A DNA stretch of 64,000 nt from Ramazzottius varieornatus (lineage: Eukaryota; Tardigrada; Eutardigrada; Parachela; Ramazzottiidae): the NCBI GenBank assembly GCA_001949185.1, contig BDGG01000001.1:2311324-2375323 (forward strand). Direction: 5' to 3'. The notes beneath the pieces are model-generated. The model was not told where the DNA came from and made no database searches. It was given only the letters and a program-made list of their open reading frames with translations. A program made the translations under genes and the position numbers. Shown here piece by piece: positions 56,512 to 64,000 of the stretch (position 1 is the first letter of the stretch; each line of letters begins with the position of its first letter).

Positions 56512-57680
56512 GCTAATCCTTTTTCCCGAGCTTGACCTGCCATCTGTATCTGGATTTGTAACGGATGCACAGCAAAGGAACAGTAAGAACGAAGGAACAA
56601 TTGACTTGAGGGCAGTTCGACACTTGGCACAACTGTAGGAAAAAGTAAGGCAGAGAGAAACTATTTGAACGAAAGAAAATGCAATCTCGCGATGTTACAG
56701 TACGCGGTTGATTGGTTGGGTGAAAAAGAAAAGGTTTGAATTACAGTAATGTCAAGATCCTTTTGAAGGATCGATTACTACAAGGTTTCGTCACACATTG
56801 GTGAGACAAGTTACAAAATTAGAGATCCGTCAATTCGAGATTATTTCAGTCAAAACTAAGGCACTTCAATCTAACTTTCTTCCCACCTTACCTGATTATC
56901 TAGGCCATATCGTTCAGGGTTTGCAAGACTACTGATGTCGCCATCGTAATTCTCCAGCAGGGTACGCAGCAAGTCATGTTCATCTTTGTAACCCATATCC
57001 GCCATGGCTTGCAAGGCTTCTTCCACACGAAGCACTGTAAAAACATCGAAAATACCTCGTTAACTCTTTCCTGTGCGAAGACAACCGGCAACGAGATGAG
57101 AGCTGCGCCACTCTACCGAGCTCCTGCATACAGCGACCCATGGACAGCCTATGACGATTGAGCGTGCAGGTGTCAAAGATAGACGCACAGTTTCATCCGT
57201 GGTTTTCACGAATGAAACATCTCTTACCGGCAGACTTTTCCTCTTCCTCCAGTTCCTGCTTAGCCACCAAATCCCACCCAGTCTCTCCATCCGAGGATTC
57301 CGACTTAATGCTGACATCCGTGGAAGCTACCGCGGCCTCCACTTCTGGCTTGGGTTCTTCCTTAACGTCCCGCTGAACGACTGCCTCCTTCAGGGTCTCC
57401 ACGGCCGGTTCACGCGAAGTCTCCACGTCCATATGCACCAACTCACCTATCTGCTCAGTCAAGAACTCACAACCACGCTGCGGAAACTGCTGTGGCATGA
57501 AGGCATGCAGAACCTTCTGGACCTTGTTCTGCACGTCTTTCAGCACAGCTTCCATCGGCTGGTCCATGTCAATGTCCAGTTTTACCACTAGTCCGCCCTG
57601 ATTCTTGTCACCTAAAACAGAAACGAATACTGGATCATACATACCAAAGGATGGATTTTCGGAACGTCGACAAATTACTT

Positions 57681-57765
57681 CAACATGATCGTTTATCCAA
57701 GTGGCGAACGCTTTTAGCCAATAACAATAAGATATGCGCCACTTCAGGCAACGATCATGTTGATT
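57681..57765. repeat. AGTGGCGAAC element in an intron of the p62-like gene
   Basis: CAACATGATCGTTTATCCAA before GTGGCG pairs almost perfectly with CGCCAC before TTCAGGCAACGATCATGTTG; loop about 30 bp. Confidence 0.88.
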
Positions 57766-59221
57766 CCATGTGGCGATTTTTTACTTCAGTTTTGCAGAAA
57801 TAAATTTATTTTCTGTTGGCTTCTTGTGTAACCTACTTTCTGCCTTCTGGACATTTTGGCGATCTTGTTGGGCAAGATGTTCGTAGTGGCTCTCGAAGGC
57901 CTGAGCCTGGGCAGCCACCTGCGCGCGCTTTCGTTTTCACCGACGGCCCTGCGAGCCATCACCCTGGGTACTGCGTGAGTGGTCTTCGTGGCGGACGTTC
58001 TGCCGCTCGGGCTACAGTCGGAAGACAGCACTCCTTGAACTAAGAACAGATTTTGTATCATCCATCCAAGCTGAATCTCCTCTTCAACAGTACTGACTTG
58101 ACTTCGCTTCTCAATATTACAAAGCTCAAACAGACGCAAAAGGAACCGGCGAATCATTTCGGCACACTCACAAGCGTTGTTATGCAGTTCGCGTTGAGCC
58201 GCGTGTTCGTGGTAAGCTTTGAAAGCGTGCATTGCCTGCGGAGCCATAGGTCCTGGGCCAGTCGCCTCAGTAGCGAAGAATCCAATGCTAGGACCACCGA
58301 CAAACCAATCTGAGAACCGTAATAAATAAATAATCACTGTAAGTCTGTGTATTGCTTCTTGCATGTTGCATGTAGGACCTATGGCCCAACTGAAACAAGC
58401 CATTGACTTACTTCCACGGTTCGGACCATTGATGTTGCCGAAAACCGGATCGCAGTTCATACGATCTTCCTCCCATTCGTCGTCTTCATGCCCCGGAGCC
58501 GCGCGAGGATGAGTCATCTTCGTGGCCAGTTGCTTCTTGGTAATCCGTTTGGGAGCCAGAAGAGCAATGCTACTATCTGCAACGCGAGAGAAAATCATAA
58601 ATTCAACTCTCTAAATAAATGTGTCACTTTTCAGCAACTCTGAAAAATGTGATCGCTCAGTTTCGAAACTTTCGGAGGTACGCGGTTTTCTCTTGAGAGA
58701 TTTTCTACAATGGCGGATTTCTGCTCTCGGTTGCTCAAATATTCTAACGGCTACCGTTCATACCTGGGTGGTTTTCCCGCTGTAAAGGCAACATGTTCTC
58801 ATGGTAGTATACGCCCTGGTCTCCAACTTCTTCCTCGGAATCGTTTTCCGCCACCGCCGTCGCGTGGAGCCCGCGCCACCGTTCCGGTCGCTAATGTTTT
58901 AGTGGGCGCCAGCGACTTGCGAGCATTCGGCTGAGTCAAATACCTGTAGGACTGAATCCTATCATCGAGACCGTACACTGGCTGCATACCTAGGACCTTA
59001 TATTTTGCTAGAAGTGTTGGTGGTGGGACCTCCATAGCAGCCGGAGGCTTCTGAAGCACCACTGGTGGTACTTGGCCTTGACGTCCTGGAGAATTCTCTC
59101 TTAGATGGCCAGAGTACGAAGCCTCGCCGGGACCTTGACGAAAACAATCCATATCGTGAGCATCAAAAGACACGCGAACACGATGGGGAAAATATTCGGG
59201 AGCTGGGCAAAAAAACTGGAC

Positions 59222-59312
59222 AGAAGTCGTCTTCTGCAGTGGCGCAACTTTTCGGTTATACTGGCTAATAGGGTGCGCCACTCGAGAAAGACTTTGTCGA
59301 GTTTGTTTGCCT
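59222..59312. repeat. AGTGGCGCAA element in an intron of the p62-like gene
   Basis: GCAGTGGCGCAACTTTTCGG and GGGTGCGCCACTCGAG arms, then CTTTGTCGAGTTTGTTTGC, the shared outer arm. Confidence 0.78.
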
Positions 59313-61139
59313 AGGTCTTCTTTTGTCGTTAACTAACCCTGTTTCGAGTTCATGGCCTGCATCTTCTGTTGCACTTGCTGCAGGTGAGCTTCTTCTCGTA
59401 TGATGGCATTGCCGCTCGAATCTCTGAGGCGTCGCAGCATTTGGACGTCACCCATAGCCTTCAGGAAAGCAGGGTTGATCCCAGCTGCTGTAATGGGGCC
59501 TGAAAACAAAACCATGGGAAACCAACGAAACAGTCATGAAGACCGAATTCACCTATTGTACCACTTCCTGAAGCCGCAGCTGGACAACCCACCAGCGACT
59601 CGATAGTAGCCTTCAACACCTTCGGAGCGCGCTCCTCCTGCTCAGGAGTAAAGATCACAGGGTTGGCTAGAACTGGGGTAACAGTGGTTGCAAAAGTTGG
59701 ACTTACAATTAGACCTGCAAGAAACCATCCAAGCAAAAAAGTCACAAAGGCCAGCATACGTACCACCTCCAGCAGCACCGGGTTCCACCGGCGGCTCCGC
59801 CTTTCCCAGAAACTGTCGAGCGATCTCTTGCTTAGCGGGAGTGAAGATTTTCAGGGGAGCTGGAGCAAGAGCGCGAACTACGGTGGCGGTGCTTGGTGAA
59901 GCCATCACTGCAGATGCTGCAGTGGTGGTAGTAGCGCCTGTTACCGGCGCCGGAGTGGCGTTCTACGCCGGTTTCAGTTGGCCCAGCGTTCGAAGTACGG
60001 GAAGAGCTTCCGCCACAGTTTTCTGCAGACACAAAAACGATGATCCTGTATATAACGGATACAGAGAATTCGAAACGACTTCGCTTTCAGGGAAGGCATC
60101 AGAAACACTAAAACTTACGCGCATGTCTTGGTCCTTGCGAATAACCATCATTGTTTGTTCGATGTGTTTTCCCTTCGCCTCGAATTTCTGGCACAAATCA
60201 AAGTCCGTGCAGATCAAGCACTGGAAGAGAGCCAAGCGCGTGAAAACATATTGAATCTGCGATTAGTGAAACTGGAGCAGGTACGACGTGAGTTGGAAGA
60301 CGAACTGGACCACTTACATACCTTGTAACGTCTACCGAAGACGCCCTGCTGACAAGCGCCACAAGTAATACCTGCAAGCAAACAATCAAGAGTACACTAC
60401 ACCTCTAATCCCAACTTCGCTTGAATGGCTTCCTACCGTCGAACTTGTGCTTTCCGTGAGGAGAATCATCCCTTTCGGTCTCGACGTAGAGTCTTCTCGA
60501 TGTGTTCGCCAAGCCATCTCGTTGACGCATTCTACCAGCTCGGCCTCCGAAGCACAGCGGATCTTGTCCTGATCATGATCTGCAAATGACGAGAAGATAA
60601 GAGAATGCGCAATTAACGGCTTTCGAGCTTCTCCAACTTCTCTTCCAAAAAAAATCTCCTGTACCTTTCCAAATGACGCGAAACTTGACATCGCCGATAA
60701 CCTCCTTGATCTTCTCGCAGATAATTTCGTACATGCCTCCATCGTTCCGACCCACTGCCATGCGACGAACTTCTCCTTCTCCTTCTGGAATATCTAAGAA
60801 GCTCTTGAACGGCTGCATGTCTGGCACAGCGAGTTGGACGGTAGTGACGACAGCCTTCTGGAAATGGGAGCCAAAATTCACTGCTTCTCTTCTCAAATGA
60901 TCCACCACGACTTTCTCGAAGTTCTGGCCGAACTTTTTAGCTTCTCCCACCACAGGATTCACTACGGCTCGCTCGAAGTTTGCCCCAAAGTTGGTAGCCT
61001 CTCTGGCTACGGGACGGATGACGGTCTTCTCGAAGTTTGCGCCGAAGTTGTTTGCTTCTCGTACCACGGGGTTAACGACGGTCTTCTCAATCTCCGAGCC
61101 TAGGTTAGCTGCACAGTTTATGAACCACTCAAAGGACAT

Positions 61140-62033
61140 AACGCTGTGAGCCTGTGGGACGAGACAAAGAAAGTTGAGAAACTGAAAGAAGGAAACTTTT
61201 GTCTACTTTGTCAGACTTTGTTATGGATTCTGCCGGGAGGCGGGCGTAAAGCAAAAAAGGCGGGAGACGCCTCGTGCCGTTGGCTGCGAAGTCGAGACGT
61301 AAATGCGAATTGGTCAGTCCATTCATTCGGCTTTGCCCTGGAATCACACTAGTCTTTTCCGACTCGGTGAATTGTCCAGCGTGGGATTGTGGAACCTACT
61401 GTAGGTAGTTATGTCATGGTCATATGTTACGCACGGCGGAAGACGGAAGTCGGAAGTCAAGCCGAAGAACCAAAGTTCCGCGGAAAGTCTTCACGAAATT
61501 TGAAGGTTCATACAGCGTAGCCAAATACCATAGTTCGCATCTTTCGACAGATTCGGAGTACTAGAACTAACGTACCAGGGCCCGAAGACCTCGTCTGGGT
61601 GAGAGTCTCGCGAAGAAACCAAGAAGTAAAGGGACCAGACAGATGGATTGTGGGTATGCTGTTCTTCGCAGAGACCGTCTTTGCTCTCGCAATCTGAGGT
61701 CTTGCTTCTTTATGAGTCACCCTTAACACGAGCGAACCGGACCGAAGAAGTAGTGGCGTTGTTGACAGTGTGCGACTTCGGCTTCAGTACTTCCCCATCG
61801 AAGCGCACTGTCGGCGAGGACGCTATAAAAGTTGAACTCGGTTTTCCGAACAAACAACCTCATGCATAGTGGAGAACAAACTTTGTCGAACGATAATCTT
61901 AGAAAGTAAATGGCAAGAAGTGATAAGAAAAATATAAAACCCGAACCTTTAACATCGAATGCAAAGATGATAAGGTTTATTCGATAGCTGCGCTGCTCAT
62001 GCCGAACTCAAAGCCGCAGATGGTTCGAGCACT
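61140..62033. other. Intergenic stretch between the p62-like gene and the SDR gene
   Basis: No supported gene. A TATAAAAG string at about 61826 on the plus strand has no coding frame after it. The SDR gene's 3' end signal lies at 61976-61981. Confidence 0.35.
61976..61981 (-). promoter_or_regulatory. Polyadenylation signal AATAAA of the SDR gene
   Basis: TTTATT on the plus strand reads AATAAA on the minus strand, 53 bp after the SDR stop. Confidence 0.6.
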
Positions 62034-63248
62034 TCACACTGCTTGGTCCGTCGGAGCGAGAGTGAGCTCCCTAATGTTAACGTGAGGAGGAACCCCAACA
62101 ATGTACAGCACCGCATCAGCAATATCTTGGGATGTCAGTGGTTGCACAGAATCTCTATACGCGTGGAACTGCTCCAGGTGCTTCTTCGTGTCCTCGTTTT
62201 GCTGGTCGCTGGCGGCCTTCCTGACATCAGCAAATTCAGTGTCCACAATACCTGGGCTCAAGCTCTAACACAGGGAAGAACGAAAAGCTCTGTACTTCGC
62301 GAAGTGCGAACCATGCGTTATAGATAACAACAATTCAAAACTTCTTTCGCGTCCGTACTTACGGTCACACGAATCTTGCTCTTCCGCTGCCTAAGCTCAG
62401 AATTCAAGGCTTTGGTTAGAGCTGTAACCATGTGCTTCGTTCCCGTGTAAAAGTGCGAGACCGGCGACGATCCGACGCTATGTCCCGCAGTACTGGAAAG
62501 CAAAGCTGTTCGTCGTTTCTCATATTTAAGACAACACGGACCGTTATTATTCCATTTTCTTCTTTCAATTAGCTACCTGTTCAGATTAATCACGTGTCCA
62601 TCGTCAACTCCGGCGTTTCTCATCAGCCGAAGAGCCTCGCGAGTGCAGATGGACAGTGCCATAATGTTAACCTGTCTAACAAACAAACAGTTGACTAGCC
62701 TGACCACAGTTAGCATTTTCCATTTCCGGTTCTTCGATGTTATAGTTTGAGATCATTTTCAAGACTATAGTCTTTCCCACACCTCGTATACTGATATGGT
62801 ACCATAAATAGATCTTACGTCCAGCATCTGCTTCCACTTGTCTGTTCTTCCCGTAATCAGATCATCTGCGTGACCAAGACCAGCGTTATTCACCTGAGAA
62901 ACCGCACATCTGATTAGTAGTTGTCCAAGCGATCTCCACTTCCGGTTTGATATACGGTATTACAGTGTATTACGCCGTTACCAAAATGTCTACATGCTTG
63001 AACTTCACTTCGATCTCCTCAAACATCGCCAAGATCTCTTCCTCTTTGTAAAAGTCACACTTCAGCGCCGTCATACTTCCAGCTCCGGACGTTCCCTTCA
63101 TTGATGCAGCCAACTGTTGGACCTTCTCGCTTCTTCGGGCGCATCCGATGACGTTCATCCCACTTCGGCACAGCGTCTGCGCAATGGCGTATCCGATGCC
63201 CGCGGAAGCTCCGGTGACCAAAACAGTGCGGCCTCTCCAACGCTCCAT
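62034..63248 (-). CDS. Short-chain dehydrogenase/reductase, DHRS11 / farnesol-dehydrogenase type
   Basis: Cytosolic NAD(P)H-dependent oxidoreductase. Exon 1, 63248-62982, starts MERWRGRTVLVTGASAGIGY with the TGxxxGIG cofactor loop and a CARRSEKV Arg-rich segment that favours NADP. Exon 2, 62893-62819, has VNNAGLGHADDLI with the NNAG motif. The next exon has VNIMALSICTREALRLMRNA. A further one (about 62495-62360) has the catalytic Ser...Tyr-x3-Lys (SPVSHFYTGTKHMVTALTKA). The last has SPGIVDTEFADVR, PLTSQDIADAVLYIVGVPPH, VNIRELTLAPTDQ and a TGA at 62036-62034. This order, length and the VNIREL end match the DHRS11/farnesol dehydrogenase group of insects and other animals. All catalytic residues are present, so it looks functional. 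It shares a short divergent promoter with the gene starting at 63299. Confidence 0.9.
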
Positions 63249-63298
63249 GTTAGCGTGTTGTCCGATGTCGAGTCTATTGTAGAAGCAGCCAAGCGAGA
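63249..63298. promoter_or_regulatory. 50-bp divergent promoter between SDR and the 63.3-kb gene
   Basis: The two likely start codons point away from each other with only 50 bp between them. There is no TATA box, so the leaders must be very short or the promoters overlap the coding starts. Confidence 0.4.
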
Positions 63299-63776
63299 AT
63301 GACGAGGCCCGCCAAGTCAGGGAAAGCCAGCCTAAGCTGGAAGATGACTTCCGGTGAGTCTATACGAGACTGGATTGGAACGGTAGATATATGACCGTAG
63401 ATATGATATGACATGACGTTATATATGATAAAACTTAGATCATACTGTTATATGTTTAGGGCGTTGTACGGGTGGGACCAGATCGACCAGATTTTGCTTC
63501 CTACACTCATGGTAACTTGAGCTCTGGAATATTTTCTACTTCAGTACAACACGACATGTCATTTCGATCCGGAAGTTACCCACTTTACCTACTCGGACAA
63601 AAATACTGTGTGTAATTTACGTCTGTTTTCCAGGTCGAGAGCTCGGTGGAAGAACTTTCGGTGTGAGTCAACAACTGCAGTATTCCATAAAACTGCTGGA
63701 GGAAATGTCAGATAGTTCCATGCTCTGGGATTGTGCACCAGTCAACATGAGCATGAAATACGCAGGAACCGCATAA
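63299..63776 (+). CDS. Short two-exon protein, function unknown
   Basis: Exon 1, from ATG 63299, reads MTRPAKSGKASLSWKMTS and stops at a GTGAGT donor. An exon from 63634 (after TTTTCCAG) continues in frame as RELGGRTFGVSQQLQYSIKL, LEEMSDSSMLWDCAPVNMSM and a stop near 63776, about 65 aa. The intron contains nothing recognisable. An alternative donor GTGTGAGT inside the second exon could lead to more exons beyond the window edge. I recognise no family. Confidence 0.35.
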
Positions 63777-64000
63777 CAATTAGAAGGTCGAGCTTCGGAT
63801 CAAGCGGAAGTGCGTGGGACATGCTGCACAGCTTCAAGTCTTATCTCTCCATACCAGGCTGCGTTTCCCGGCGTAAGTACTTAACCGAACCACAGGTCCA
63901 CATGTAAGTACTGTAACACATGCTGTAACAATCGTACATGGGTCTACATTCCCTCTTTCATCCTCGTACTTGTTTGCTACAGGAAGATGGAGATCCTCAA
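63777..64000. other. Right edge of the window, no feature recognised
   Basis: May contain further exons of the gene starting at 63299 (a CGGCGTAAGTAC donor-like string at about 63869), but nothing can be assigned. Confidence 0.25.

Larger units (their letters stand above)
56513..61139 (-). pseudogene. Second p62/sequestosome-like gene with N-terminal 19-aa repeats; several lesions
   Basis: Exon 61139-60665 starts MSFEWFINCAANLGSE, then about four 19-residue repeats of the form REAxNFGANFEKxVxxPV, then the first half of PB1 (MQPFKSFLDIPEGEGEVRR). Exon 2 (about 60580-60438) holds the OPCA-like DHDQDKIRCASEAELVE. ZZ halves follow at about 60375-60330 (CGACQQGVFGRRYK) and 60230-60120 (CLICTDFDLCQKFEAKGKH), where one zinc cysteine has become Phe. 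Middle exons include an acidic GHEDDEWEEDR. Near the end come GETGWDLV (LIR-like) and a UBA domain (VEEALQAMADMGYKDEHDLL, 57037-56894), with a last exon possibly ending at 56513. Lesions: exon 2 changes frame before LYVETERDD; an in-frame TAG lies at about 59963 (GQLKPA stop NATPAPV); and a TGA probably interrupts the helix near 57.93 kb. Either a pseudogene or a truncated product. Confidence 0.6.

Noticed and set aside
57786-58598. 270-codon minus-strand frame read as one exon
   Set aside because: It spans introns of the p62-like gene; parts are real exons (for example GPGPMAPQAMHAFKAYHEHA) but the continuous reading is not.
12869-59312. tRNA genes or rho-type terminators as an explanation for the AGTGGCGCAC palindromes
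   Set aside because: No cloverleaf or A/B boxes; the loops vary while the arms are shared, as in hairpin MITEs.
61821-61830. TATAAAAG as a promoter for an unseen plus-strand gene
   Set aside because: No coding frame or splice-bounded exon follows before the convergent SDR gene.

Overview
This is a stretch of an animal nuclear genome. Genes are split by short GT-AG introns (about 60-370 bp), there are TATA and AATAAA signals, and the proteins are metazoan: a Spalt/SALL zinc-finger factor, an RFX factor, a CBM14 chitin-binding secreted protein, MYCBP, p62-like PB1/ZZ/UBA proteins, eukaryotic glutathione synthetase, a 5S rRNA gene and a LINE fragment. The compact introns and the chitin-binding protein suggest an ecdysozoan (arthropod- or tardigrade-like). 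That placement is inference. Two 50-N assembly gaps (15895-15944 and 27575-27624) are present.

Layout. 1-1.9 kb: 3' end of glutathione synthetase and a convergent two-exon membrane protein. 2-15.7 kb: SALL, with a tiny first coding exon at 5330 carrying the N-terminal NuRD-type motif, a 6.2 kb first intron, and seven further exons. 15.7-20.4 kb: mostly empty. 20.5-23.8 kb: intact RFX gene on the minus strand. 24.5-38.4 kb: a disturbed region. A p62-like gene (PB1 and ZZ exons) contains a dead LINE in one intron and ends at a gap. Next comes an approximately 8.3 kb unit with two convergent, intron-rich genes and a private family of short hairpins. An ABC-G transporter fragment follows, then exons encoding a LIR-like motif and a UBA domain that resemble the missing 3' half of the p62-like gene. 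39-44.1 kb: a six-exon CRAL-TRIO protein of 1480 aa. 44.7 kb: 5S rRNA. 45.8-48.1 kb: an arylsulfatase-B-like gene that has lost its active-site cysteine. 48.5-52.9 kb: small secreted proteins, a RING-H2 protein and a Gly/Ser/Asn-rich, probably GPI-anchored protein. 54.8-56.5 kb: a CBM14 protein and MYCBP in tight head-to-tail order. 56.5-61.1 kb: a second p62-like gene (minus), also carrying lesions. 62-63.8 kb: an SDR reductase and a short divergent gene sharing a 50-bp promoter.

Two repeat systems stand out. A dispersed palindromic element (arms ending in AGTGGCGCAC, about 90-130 bp in full) occurs at least 13 times, mostly inside introns, including the two SALL introns that split equivalent positions of zinc-finger pairs. 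A different hairpin (GGATGG...CCATCC flanked by CTAAAA/TTTTAG) occurs about ten times, only inside the 27.7-35.8 kb unit, mostly within introns. That unit is the best candidate for something undescribed: a large two-gene mobile or virus-like element with a DDE-transposase-like protein converging on a long protein ending in an HMG box with a basic SPAKK tail.
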